Shown here piece after piece: positions 1 through 7,227 of a stretch of DNA of 64,000 nucleotides; the stretch's first letter is position 1, and every line of letters starts with the position of its first letter. Made by a program: the position numbers and the translations under genes. The stretch lies in NCBI GenBank assembly GCA_041725895.1, contig JBGRQA010000017.1, positions 57,362 through 121,361 of the forward strand. The letters are read 5' to 3'. The notes beneath the pieces were generated by a model that saw nothing but the letters and a program-made list of their open reading frames with translations, was not told the origin of the DNA and made no database searches. The stretch comes from JBGRQA01 sp041725895 (GTDB lineage: Bacteria > Bacteroidota > Bacteroidia > Bacteroidales > Marinifilaceae).

Positions 1-234
1 CAATACAAGGTGGAGTCAATGGTGTATATGGTGTCTGGTGATCAGGAGTTTCTGGTGAATATGCAGAATCAACTGTTTCAGGAAATTCTTTGGGATTACT
101 ATAAGAAGTCAGAAGAGATTAAATTCAGGGAAAGGTTTTCAGACAAAGAACTGCTCGTTAGGGATCATAAAAATGAACAGTATGTAAATGAAGTTGTTTT
201 TTCCTTTAGAAACCAAAATGCCGGTTATGAATAA
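1..234 (+). CDS. Lantibiotic dehydratase, N-terminal (glutamylation) half, 3' end only
   Basis: The reading frame is open from base 1, so this is the last 77 residues of a gene that begins before the window. The tail has an aromatic-rich YVNEVVFSF ending, which resembles the C-terminus of LanB N-domain proteins (the tRNA-Glu-dependent Ser/Thr glutamylation enzyme). Identity rests mainly on context: the next gene is a LanB C-terminal domain protein, followed by two GG-leader precursors. The stop codon lies inside the next gene (8-nt overlap with its ATG at 227), which indicates translational coupling. Split dehydratases of this kind are known in Bacteroidota class I lanthipeptide clusters. The body of the protein cannot be seen, so the call is by association. 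Confidence 0.6.
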   Translation, partial: QYKVESMVYMVSGDQEFLVNMQNQLFQEILWDYYKKSEEIKFRERFSDKELLVRDHKNEQYVNEVVFSFRNQNAGYE

Positions 235-1081
235 GAGTTTGAATATTAATAATAATGTGTTGTTCTTGAAGGTATATGTCGGAACCCTAAAGGCTGACGA
301 ATTGCTTGTTGATTTGTTTCAAAGCTTCAATATTCATGGGAATGAAGATTTTGATTTCTTTTTTATTCGATATGCCGATCCTGATCCGCACCTCCGTTTG
401 AGATTCTTTTTTAGAGATAGGAATAAGATCAAATTCTATCTGGAGTCCATACTAAAATATTTCGGTGCTCATCCTTTTGTTCGAAATGTAACTATTGACG
501 ATTACCATAGGGAGTTGGAAAGATATGGAGTGGAAAATATCGTTAACTGTGAGAAATTGTTTTTTACGGATAGTGCCAACGTAGCTATAATGGTGTTGAA
601 TACCCTTGAAGATCAGGAAATGAGATTGCGTCTCGGAATAGGTATGTTTTCCTACTATTTGGAGTATTGCTTTGAGGATTGTGAAAAGGTTTTGTCGTAC
701 CTGAATACAGTACGGGAATCCTATCGGGAAGAATTCAATTATAGTAATGACGTGAAAAATTGTGTTAGTAAACACTATCGCCTTTTGTATTCAGGAAATC
801 TAATTTCTGAGGAGAATGAATTGGTGCATCGGTTTTTGGAACAGAATATCGATTTGGATCAGTACAGACAGGACCTTCGGAAAATTTTAAGGGAATCTAC
901 AGTAGATTCAATGGGATTAATCGGTTCGTTGATTCACATGTTCTACAATCGCTTGTTTCCTTCTTATCAACGGGAATTGGAGTATTTGTCTTATGAATTA
1001 ATGGTTCGTCTCTTTAGAACTAAATTGAGTCTTGAAAAGAAACACATGAGGAATAATTTATTGCCATGCGACATGGTGTAA
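227..1081 (+). CDS. Lanthipeptide dehydratase C-terminal elimination domain protein (thiopeptide-type bacteriocin biosynthesis family)
   Basis: A 284-residue free-standing Lant_dehydr_C/SpaB_C-type protein. It would eliminate glutamate from glutamylated Ser/Thr of the precursor to give dehydroalanine and dehydrobutyrine, working with the protein encoded immediately upstream. Visible family marks are FLKVYVG at the start, a HLRLRFFF segment near residue 55, YHRELERYG near residue 105, and FFTDSANVA near residue 125. The ATG at 227 was chosen over in-frame ATGs at 188 and 218 because it overlaps the upstream stop (ATGAATAA) and begins just before the conserved domain. The cyclase and exporter expected of such a cluster are not downstream and presumably lie before the window. 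Confidence 0.8.
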   Translation: MNKSLNINNNVLFLKVYVGTLKADELLVDLFQSFNIHGNEDFDFFFIRYADPDPHLRLRFFFRDRNKIKFYLESILKYFGAHPFVRNVTIDDYHRELERYGVENIVNCEKLFFTDSANVAIMVLNTLEDQEMRLRLGIGMFSYYLEYCFEDCEKVLSYLNTVRESYREEFNYSNDVKNCVSKHYRLLYSGNLISEENELVHRFLEQNIDLDQYRQDLRKILRESTVDSMGLIGSLIHMFYNRLFPSYQRELEYLSYELMVRLFRTKLSLEKKHMRNNLLPCDMV

Positions 1082-1086
1082 AATAT

Positions 1087-1110
1087 ATCTTAGGAAGCCG
1101 AAAATAAGAT
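1087..1110 (+). promoter_or_regulatory. Hairpin element upstream of lanthipeptide precursor 1
   Basis: Perfect 6-bp inverted repeat ATCTTA-N12-TAAGAT with loop GGAAGCCGAAAA, 39 bases before the precursor ATG. The stem and loop recur identically before the second precursor, and the flanking sequence is also conserved, so it was copied with the gene. It could be an mRNA leader structure, a processing or stability site, or a DNA operator. There is no U-run, so it is not a typical terminator. Confidence 0.5.
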
Positions 1111-1149
1111 TGAAAATTTAGAGTAGGCAACATCTAACATTAATCAAAA

Positions 1150-1338
1150 ATGAAAAAAATTAAATTTAATTCTAAGAAGTTAGCTAGTCTTTCAAAGACC
1201 CAGTTGTCAGCTATTAAGGGTGGTGATTTGACCAATAGCAATTTCCCTTGCGGTAGTATAAATACCAGATTTACCAGAATTAGTACTTGCTGTACAACTG
1301 GTTGTAAGTCGGATAAACTTCAACCGTGTTTAGATTAA
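1150..1338 (+). CDS. Class I lanthipeptide precursor 1 (GG leader)
   Basis: A 62-residue precursor. The first 25 residues form a lysine-rich leader ending KGG, of the Bacteroidota GG-leader natural product type; cleavage is expected after the double glycine. The core of about 37 residues holds several Ser/Thr and five Cys (in PCG, TCCTTGC and PCLD), enough for up to five (methyl)lanthionine rings. The gene lies directly downstream of the split dehydratase. A near copy follows 115 bases later: the leaders differ at one position (LSAIKGG here, LSTIKGG there) and the cores match until the C-terminal tail (KSDKLQPCLD here). Ring pattern and activity cannot be read from sequence. Confidence 0.85.
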   Translation: MKKIKFNSKKLASLSKTQLSAIKGGDLTNSNFPCGSINTRFTRISTCCTTGCKSDKLQPCLD

Positions 1339-1390
1339 TTAGAATTAACATCAAGGTATAGACTTTTTGAGTGCTGTTTTGATGAATAAA

Positions 1391-1414
1391 ATCTTAGGAA
1401 GCCGAAAATAAGAT
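1391..1414 (+). promoter_or_regulatory. Hairpin element upstream of lanthipeptide precursor 2
   Basis: Second copy of ATCTTA-N12-TAAGAT with the identical loop GGAAGCCGAAAA; here the stem extends to 7 bp (AATCTTA/TAAGATT). It ends 39 bases before the ATG of precursor 2, the same distance as the first copy. The matching position before both genes supports a role in precursor expression. Confidence 0.5.
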
Positions 1415-1453
1415 TATAAATGTAGAGTAGGCATCAACAAACATTAACTAAAA

Positions 1454-1633
1454 ATGAAAAAAATTAAATTTAATTCTAAGAAATTAGCTAGTCTTTCAAA
1501 GACTCAGTTGTCAACCATTAAGGGTGGTGATTTGACCAATAGTAATTTCCCTTGTGGTAGTGTAAACACCAGATTTACCAGAATTAGCACTTGTTGTAAT
1601 ACTGGTTGTAAAGGTAAAGCATGGCCTTTGTAA
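1454..1633 (+). CDS. Class I lanthipeptide precursor 2 (GG leader)
   Basis: A 59-residue paralogue of the preceding precursor. It has the same MKKIKFNSKK start, the same leader except A-to-T before IKGG, and the core DLTNSNFPCGSVNTRF...STCCNTGC. It differs from precursor 1 by Ile-to-Val and Thr-to-Asn changes and by its tail, which is KGKAWPL and lacks the fifth cysteine. Four Cys remain. The whole unit, including about 65 bases of leader with the hairpin, is a recent tandem duplication. The two products may form a two-component peptide pair, or may simply be variants; the shared leader suggests modification by the same enzymes. Confidence 0.85.
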   Translation: MKKIKFNSKKLASLSKTQLSTIKGGDLTNSNFPCGSVNTRFTRISTCCNTGCKGKAWPL

Positions 1634-1648
1634 TAGGTGAATGATTTT

Positions 1649-1678
1649 GACAGCAGAACTCTTATATGTTCTGCTGTC
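1649..1678 (+). terminator. Terminator after lanthipeptide precursors
   Basis: Perfect 11-bp stem GACAGCAGAAC/GTTCTGCTGTC with an 8-base loop, 16 bases after the precursor 2 stop, followed by a weak T-rich stretch. It lies 24 bases before the next gene, so it may attenuate rather than fully stop transcription into the lipoprotein gene. Confidence 0.7.
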
Positions 1679-1702
1679 TATTTCCTCAATTTTAAAAAGT
1701 AA

Positions 1703-2830
1703 ATGATGAATAGTAGAATCCTCCAAATAATTTTTTGTTTGCTTTTGCTTGGAGCATGCAATTTAGTAAAGTATAAATCAGCACCTATCGCTCTTGATGT
1801 TAAGCAGGCTCTTACCAATAAAAAAACATACGATATCGAACAAGAGGCCAAACAAATCGATTTTGTTGCCCTGGAAACCCGGGAGGACTGTTTGGTCGGT
1901 GAGCTTCGAAAGGTGGTAAAGAATAGAGATTACCTATTTGTTGCTGATATGAATTCCAATCTTTTCCTTTTTACAAGCCAGGGTAAATTTCTACGTAAAA
2001 TTGGGGCAACCGGACAAGGAAAAGGGGAATATGCCATTCTTGCCGATTTTGATGTAGATCGAAAGACCAATGATATTTATATCAACGCAGGTGGTAAGCT
2101 GTTGGTGTATTCCATTGGGGGTACATTTCTAAAGAGCATCAATTTGGGTTCTTCTTCCTTGCAAGTATTCTGTTTGAATCAAAATGGATGGGCTATGAAT
2201 ATATTGCCTGATGCTCCTAGTGAGGAAGGAGTTGATTCTGTTGCTTTGGTTGAGGCTGTAAATCTTCAATCGGGTAAGAAAGAGTGTGTTAAATCCGGCG
2301 TGGTTCGAAGAACAGGATTTCCTTTCTTTGGTTGGATCTATAGCAAAGAGAATTTCACCTATTATAAGCCAGAACTGGGAAACTGTATCTACCGATTAAA
2401 TGAGAGCAATCAGAAAAGCAAATTCCTTGAACTGGAATTTGGGGATTTGGCTTTTACCGAGAATCTTTTTGATTTTGGTGCAAATCAAAAGTGGAATAGC
2501 CACTATCGGGTGAAGAATTTCATGGTTTTTAAGGATAAATTCATGATAAATCTGCAGAAAGGATTGATGGGAGAGGAATTACTGCCTTTGATTTACGATA
2601 GGCAGAAAGGGGATTTCTTTTTTCCACAAAACACCGCAGAAAAGGAAGGTTTGTACTTTGAAAATATTAGCTTGCAACCCTTGGCTGATGAGGAAGAGAA
2701 TCTGATTTGCAGTATGTCAATACCTGAAATTATAGAGTCAAAGAATACGGCTACGAATCAAGAATTTCGAAAGATAGCAAGGGATGTCAACAAAAATTCG
2801 AATCCTGTATTTGTTATCTGCAAGTTTTAA
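1703..2830 (+). CDS. 6-bladed beta-propeller lipoprotein
   Basis: A 375-residue predicted lipoprotein with a short hydrophobic signal ending in lipobox LLLGAC (Cys19). The body fits the Bacteroidota 6-bladed beta-propeller lipoprotein family: IDFVALETREDCLVGEL near residues 51-67, then blades with the NHL-like FLRKIGATGQGKGEY segment near residue 105. It is probably anchored in the outer membrane or periplasm. It sits 70 bases downstream of the lanthipeptide precursors on the same strand; such lipoproteins are often found near Bacteroidota peptide-export or RiPP loci, so a role in self-protection or peptide handling is possible but is inference. ATGs at 1703 and 1706 are both possible starts. 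Confidence 0.75.
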   Translation: MMNSRILQIIFCLLLLGACNLVKYKSAPIALDVKQALTNKKTYDIEQEAKQIDFVALETREDCLVGELRKVVKNRDYLFVADMNSNLFLFTSQGKFLRKIGATGQGKGEYAILADFDVDRKTNDIYINAGGKLLVYSIGGTFLKSINLGSSSLQVFCLNQNGWAMNILPDAPSEEGVDSVALVEAVNLQSGKKECVKSGVVRRTGFPFFGWIYSKENFTYYKPELGNCIYRLNESNQKSKFLELEFGDLAFTENLFDFGANQKWNSHYRVKNFMVFKDKFMINLQKGLMGEELLPLIYDRQKGDFFFPQNTAEKEGLYFENISLQPLADEEENLICSMSIPEIIESKNTATNQEFRKIARDVNKNSNPVFVICKF

Positions 2831-2849
2831 TCGGGAATTTTGTATTCTG

Positions 2850-2900
2850 AAAAAATGAATAAGAGGGTATAGTGTTCCTTGGTCTTTTATTCATTTTTTT
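2850..2900. terminator. Bidirectional terminator between convergent genes
   Basis: AAAAAATGAATAA pairs with TTATTCATTTTTT across a loop of about 24 bases, with A-run and T-run at the outer ends so that it can work in either direction. It lies between the lipoprotein gene and the convergent CNNM gene. The remaining 150 bases before the CNNM stop show nothing else. Confidence 0.55.
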
Positions 2901-3059
2901 ATATTAAGATCATAGAGACATTCAAATTGTAAGTGCTGAGGGAGATTTTATTAAATAATACACTTAAAAAAAATGAGGTAGAATAAGGATGGTTAAGTCT
3001 CTTTGTCATAGAAGTTAAGGTGGTTTAGCTTGAGTTTATTGTTGTGAAAGATTTTCCCT

Positions 3060-4133
3060 TTAATCATTTGGTTCTTCCTCCGGGTGGGCGTTTTTTCCCT
3101 CGAAATGGCGTGCTCTTCTTTTCCATTTTTCCCGGGCCAGGTGTCTCATGTCCTCAATGTTGTCCAGTTCATCCACAATTTCCAGTCCAAGGATGGTTTC
3201 GATAATGTCTTCCATGGTCACAATACCTGCGGTACCTCCGTATTCATCCACTACCAGTGCGATCATTTCGTTTTCGCTGGTAAGCTTTTCGTAGAGAGAA
3301 GAAATGGATTGCACGTCCACAACTATTGGTATTGGGCGTTTGAATTCTTTGAGGCGGGTTTTGTAGGAGCGGTTTAGTAGTTTTCCAAACAGTTCGTTTT
3401 TTAAGATGTAGCCGGATACATTGTCCATGTTCTCCTTAAAAACCGGAATGCGGGAGAATGGCAAGCGCTCCACTTCTCCTGAGTATCGTTTTACAAAGGT
3501 GTCTTCATCCTCCATGTGAACTACCACTCTTGGTGTCATGATGTCTTTGGCCCGGAGGTAATCAAAGCGCATCAGGTTTTGGATGATAAGGGATTCCGTT
3601 TGGCGAAATTCTCCACTAACCATTCCCAGTCGAGCCAGAGCCGAAATCTCTTCCCGGCTGTCGAATTCTGTTTTTGCTCCCTTTCTTATCCAGCCGGTGA
3701 TTCCCTGGCAAAGAATAATGATGGGGTAAAGGGGGGAGTATAGAAGTATTAAGAGCGTATATACGGTGAAGCTTACCAGTTTACGCCAGTACATCGCTCC
3801 TAATGTTTTGGGAATGATTTCCGATAGGATGAGGATTAGAATGGTTAGCAGGGCGGAAGCCAGGGTAAGGTATTCGTTTCCCCAGAGACGTTGGGCTTCC
3901 GCTCCAACACCGGCTGCTCCAAGAGTATGAGCGAATGTGTTGAGAGTTAGGATGGCGGCAAGTGGTTGATCTATTTTCTCCTTGAATTGTTTCAAATAGT
4001 GACTTTTCCGCGTTGATGTTTCTTCAGACCGGGCCACAAAACTAGGAGTGATACTAAGAATCACAGCTTCCAGTAGTGAGCATAGGAATGAAACACCCAG
4101 GGCGATAGCAAGATAAAATAGCAGGATTTCCAT
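3060..4133 (-). CDS. CNNM/DUF21 membrane protein with CBS pair
   Basis: A 357-residue inner-membrane protein of the CNNM/CorB class, a possible Mg2+/Co2+ transporter or metal-homeostasis protein. Residues 1-145 form the DUF21 domain with three to four membrane segments (start MEILLFYLAIALGVSFL; a second group around residue 90, LTILILILSEIIPKT). A CBS pair follows: DIMTPRVVV near residue 198 and GIVTMEDIIETILG near residue 308. The protein ends soon after in a charged tail and lacks the CorC_HlyC domain common in larger homologues. It is a monocistronic gene, convergent with the upstream lipoprotein. Confidence 0.8.
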   Translation of the reverse strand: MEILLFYLAIALGVSFLCSLLEAVILSITPSFVARSEETSTRKSHYLKQFKEKIDQPLAAILTLNTFAHTLGAAGVGAEAQRLWGNEYLTLASALLTILILILSEIIPKTLGAMYWRKLVSFTVYTLLILLYSPLYPIIILCQGITGWIRKGAKTEFDSREEISALARLGMVSGEFRQTESLIIQNLMRFDYLRAKDIMTPRVVVHMEDEDTFVKRYSGEVERLPFSRIPVFKENMDNVSGYILKNELFGKLLNRSYKTRLKEFKRPIPIVVDVQSISSLYEKLTSENEMIALVVDEYGGTAGIVTMEDIIETILGLEIVDELDNIEDMRHLAREKWKRRARHFEGKNAHPEEEPND

Positions 4134-4236
4134 ATACCTTTAAAGATAAGAAATCTTTGATTTATTTTAGCTTTGAATAAGAAATTTTGATTATGTATAG
4201 AGCACAAGATATTACGATGTATTGAAATTACATCTG

Positions 4237-4992
4237 TTAAAATGGTTTGTTTTGAATAAAAAAATCCAGGTACTTCCCATCAATATGGAAATAGCGGATG
4301 CCCATGTTTTTTAAGCGGAGGATGTCATGACGAACCTCCTCGCTGGTTGTGAGTTTGGGATACCGAAATTGTTCTATTGCAACAATGGTTTGGATGTGGT
4401 TTCGTTTAAGTAGCTTCCAAAGTTCAGAATTGAGTTTTTTGGGACTTCCGAACCAGAATTTTCCCAAGGAACCAGTGACTGTATGTGCCTTTATTCTGTC
4501 CAATTCACTTTGTGTTAAGCGGCGTTTGATTTGTGGTGAAAGATGTTGTTGGATAAACTCCTCCTTGTTAATACAGTAGAGGGGGAGGTGGAAATTCGTT
4601 TGTTCCAGGCATTGATTGATGTGGTCTAGGAAAGAAATATTAGGTAGTTGAGTTTTTGAAAGTTTGATGTCGATGATGATTCCTAGCTTTAAGATTTTGC
4701 AGAGCTCTAGCCCTTGTCTAAATGAGAGTATCGGTACCGATGTGTCCTTATGGTGCATGTGAACTAATTTATCCAATGTAAATTCTTTGCTGGAAGTTTT
4801 TGGATTAGGGCCATAGGCGTGCAGAAGAATGGCTTTATGGTCCAATGTTTCCCGAAGGTCCAGTTCCACCATTTGAAAGCCTGCTAAGGCTGCAGCCTCC
4901 ATGGCCGGTTGTGAGTTTTCTGGGGAATCCGGTCCGATTATTCCTCCCCTATGGGCGATAAGTACGATATTTTCTGGTTGATTCTTCAGCAA
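4237..4992 (-). CDS. Glycerophosphodiester phosphodiesterase family protein
   Basis: A 251-residue GDPD-fold (TIM barrel) protein. GDPD motifs are visible: IAHRGG near residue 12, SPENS near 24, and VELDLRET near 43, giving the Glu-x-Asp metal pair. The usual HD after the second histidine is HA (LLHAYG), and the common later E-x-K is D-x-K (IIIDIK), so substrate or activity may differ from classical GlpQ/UgpQ. There is no signal peptide, so it is probably cytoplasmic. Its neighbours on the same strand (CNNM gene downstream, eIF1-like gene upstream) are separated by more than 100 bases and do not point to a pathway. Confidence 0.7.
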   Translation of the reverse strand: MLKNQPENIVLIAHRGGIIGPDSPENSQPAMEAAALAGFQMVELDLRETLDHKAILLHAYGPNPKTSSKEFTLDKLVHMHHKDTSVPILSFRQGLELCKILKLGIIIDIKLSKTQLPNISFLDHINQCLEQTNFHLPLYCINKEEFIQQHLSPQIKRRLTQSELDRIKAHTVTGSLGKFWFGSPKKLNSELWKLLKRNHIQTIVAIEQFRYPKLTTSEEVRHDILRLKNMGIRYFHIDGKYLDFFIQNKPF

Positions 4993-5082
4993 TTGACAAA
5001 TGCTTTAAAATGAAGTATAAATTTATATATTTTCAGGAAAAAATCATTATCAAGTAGTGGTTGTTGGGATAGGAGGAATAAA

Positions 5083-5120
5083 AAAACCGGAAACTCCATA
5101 GTTTTGGAAATTCCGGTTTT
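5083..5120 (-). terminator. Terminator of the SUI1/eIF1-like gene
   Basis: AAAACCGGAA/TTCCGGTTTT stem of 10 bp with an inner TCCA/TGGA pair. On the minus strand it follows the stop of the gene ending at 5143 and runs into T residues. Confidence 0.75.
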
Positions 5121-5142
5121 GAAAATTATGTGAGCAATGCTA

Positions 5143-5481
5143 TTAACCACCCACACGCTTTACTTTGTAGCCTTCGTCCAGAAGTATCTGCATCACCTTG
5201 TCTCTGTGATCCCCCTGAATAATGATTTCTCCATTTTTGGCTGATCCTCCCACGCCGCATTTAGCCTTAAGTAGTTTTCCAAGGTCTTTTAGATCATCCG
5301 GATGGCCTTGGTAGCCAGTTACAAGCGTTACCGCTTTTCCTTTGCGTTGCTTTTTGTCCAGCATCACTTTCAGGTTTTGTTGGTGGTTTTCCAAAGCCTC
5401 CTGCAATTCTTCCTCCTCGTATTCGTAGTTAAAATCCTGATTGGTGGAGAAGACGATATTTTTTTTGCTTTTTTTTGCCAT
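5143..5481 (-). CDS. Translation initiation factor SUI1/eIF1-like protein
   Basis: A 112-residue protein. The C-terminal 70 residues form a SUI1/YciH domain: KGKAVTLVTGYQG, then LGKLLKAKCGVGGSAKNGEI and IIQGDHRDKVMQILLDEGYKVKR, matching the conserved K-CGxGG-K and QGD features. The N-terminal 40 residues are acidic and probably disordered. Family members bind the small ribosomal subunit and affect initiation fidelity; the bacterial role is poorly known. On the minus strand a TATCTTTG -7 box at 5652-5659 could drive it, which would give a long 5' UTR. It ends in a strong terminator. Confidence 0.85.
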   Translation of the reverse strand: MAKKSKKNIVFSTNQDFNYEYEEEELQEALENHQQNLKVMLDKKQRKGKAVTLVTGYQGHPDDLKDLGKLLKAKCGVGGSAKNGEIIIQGDHRDKVMQILLDEGYKVKRVGG

Positions 5482-5670
5482 AGATATTTTGTGTTTGAAC
5501 CTTTCTCCTATTTAATTGTGCATAGGAATAATGGAAATTCTATTAATTAACTGTTTCTAGTTGGGAGATTTGTGATTCGAGTTCAATTAAATCCTAAATA
5601 GTGCTAAATAAACTTTTAACCTTGAACCAAAAACACAGAACTCTTTTGTTACAAAGATACGAAAGAGCCT

Positions 5671-6006
5671 TTATCTACCGGCACAACGTACGCATTTTTT
5701 ACTTTCAGGAATCAGCATAATCCTACCCAGCTGAATGGTTTGTCCGCAGCGAATACATTTTCCGAAATTCGGATTGTGTAACTTTTTAATGGTATCCTTG
5801 AGAGATTTAAGTTGAACTTCCTTTTTCCGAAGTGCTGCCTCATTCACGCTTTTATTGTTGATGGCGTCCATGCGGCTTACCCTTCCAATGGTACAATCAG
5901 GGGCGATTGGCTTGGTTAGTTCCTTAGGTGTTCGGATGTTTTTCTCCAATTTCCTGATATTGATTCTAATTTGCTCCTTGATTTCAATTCTCTCTTTCGG
6001 ATCCAT
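5671..6006 (-). CDS. TraR/DksA-type C4 zinc finger protein
   Basis: A 111-residue DksA/TraR-family protein. An N-terminal alpha-helical, highly charged region precedes a C-terminal zinc finger: CIRCGQTIQLGRI followed by KKCVRCAGR, four cysteines in CxxC...CxxC pairs. The helical part is shorter than in E. coli DksA, and whether the acidic coiled-coil tip needed for RNA polymerase contact is present is unclear. An upstream in-frame ATG at 6066 would add 20 residues, but the promoter -7 box at 6034-6041 puts the transcript start after it, so MDPKERIEIKEQ at 6006 is preferred. Confidence 0.8.
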   Translation of the reverse strand: MDPKERIEIKEQIRINIRKLEKNIRTPKELTKPIAPDCTIGRVSRMDAINNKSVNEAALRKKEVQLKSLKDTIKKLHNPNFGKCIRCGQTIQLGRIMLIPESKKCVRCAGR

Positions 6007-6033
6007 TGGGTGGTTGTTTGATATGTAACATAA

Positions 6034-6066
6034 CAAAGATAAAAGAATTATTCTTTCGACATTCAA
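6034..6066 (-). promoter_or_regulatory. Bacteroidota-type promoter of the DksA-like gene
   Basis: On the minus strand TTG (6066-6064), 22 bases, then TATCTTTG (6041-6034), matching the TTTG/TAnnTTTG consensus at the wide end of the spacing range. The expected start near 6027 lies 20 bases before the ATG at 6006. Confidence 0.5.
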
Positions 6067-6148
6067 TTACCAGAGTTGAGACGAAATGGCTTACTTTTGT
6101 AAGGACTATTGTTTTTGTGGATATAAAGGATTCTTAGAAGTCAATACT

Positions 6149-6985
6149 ATGTCAGTAGAAAATATACCGGAAATATATCTTAAGAAAGATGAACCTATTC
6201 AGGATTTATTTGTTTATGATTTTAAAATGACCAGCGATGTAGTCAAAAGTAAGGTCAATTTAAGCATGAACATGTTCAGCTTCCTACAAGTTGGTAAAAA
6301 GCAGGTCCATTTTGCCGATGCATCAATTACCGTTGATAAACATCAGTCGTTATTGATGAAGAAGGGGAATTTGCTTTGGACCGAATTGCTTGATAAGGAA
6401 AATAACTACTACTGTAAATTGTTCTTTTTTTCGGAAAATCGACTTAAGGAATTTTTGAAGAGACACACAGTGACGGAGGTCTGCCCGAAAGATGAAATTC
6501 CCTATTTTATTATTGAAAATGATAACTATATCGCATCCTTCCTGGACTCATTGTCTAATATGAGCAAAATGCCCAATAGTTTCATGGATAATCTTTTAGC
6601 TTTAAAGTTTGAAGAGATTATGATGTACCTAATAACCAAGTATGGGCAAAAAATTGAATTGTTCCTTCATTCTTTAATATCCAAAGAAACCTCGCCTTTC
6701 AAGAAAATTGTAGAAAGTAATGTTTATTCTAATTTAAAACTGGAAGAAATAGCTTTTCTATGTAACATGAGTTTGTCTACTTTTAAGCGAAATTTTCATT
6801 CGGAATACCAGGTTTCTCCCGGAAAATGGTTGCAGGAGAAACGCTTGCAGAAAGCTAAAGAGGTATTGCAGGAGGGAGAATTAACAGCTTCTGATATCTA
6901 TTTGGATTTTGGATACAGCAACCTTTCTAACTTTAGTATTGCCTTTAAAAATAAATTTGGTATTAGTCCAACAGAAATAGGATGA
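6149..6985 (+). CDS. AraC-family transcriptional regulator
   Basis: A 278-residue regulator. The C-terminal 100 residues are an AraC double helix-turn-helix: LKLEEIAFLCNMSLSTFKRNF, then the second helix pair near ASDIYLDFGYSNLSNFSIAFK, ending FGISPTEIG. The N-terminal part resembles the ExsA-like cupin-type sensing domain rather than a sugar-binding one. ATG 6149 is preferred to ATG 6086 because a TACTTTTG -7 box at 6092-6099 puts the transcript start after 6086. An iron alcohol dehydrogenase follows 242 bases downstream on the same strand and is a plausible target; this is inferred from adjacency only. Confidence 0.85.
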   Translation: MSVENIPEIYLKKDEPIQDLFVYDFKMTSDVVKSKVNLSMNMFSFLQVGKKQVHFADASITVDKHQSLLMKKGNLLWTELLDKENNYYCKLFFFSENRLKEFLKRHTVTEVCPKDEIPYFIIENDNYIASFLDSLSNMSKMPNSFMDNLLALKFEEIMMYLITKYGQKIELFLHSLISKETSPFKKIVESNVYSNLKLEEIAFLCNMSLSTFKRNFHSEYQVSPGKWLQEKRLQKAKEVLQEGELTASDIYLDFGYSNLSNFSIAFKNKFGISPTEIG

Positions 6986-7227
6986 TTATTTTGAGTGTCA
7001 GAATCCCTTGTATATGTGGGGTATGTGGATGTTTGGTTTTGGAGAGAGAATATCTGTTGTATTACTTTGACCTTTTTTCATAAGCGATTGAACTGTATCA
7101 GTAAGTCCGCTAAGGTTGTCTTGCCATACTTTTGTCACCGTAATCATTAACAACTGTTCTGCTTTTGGGAAAGCAAATGAAAGAACTTTAGTTTCTGATT
7201 GATAAAACTAAAATAAGTAATAGAATT

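Noticed and set aside
1511..1726. Minus-strand 71-codon ORF over lanthipeptide precursor 2
   Set aside because: It is antisense to the precursor and terminator; the plus-strand gene has a near-identical paralogue that supports it.
6086..6148. Upstream ATG extension of the AraC gene
   Set aside because: A TAnnTTTG box (6092-6099) puts the likely transcript start after this ATG, and the added residues lack family resemblance.
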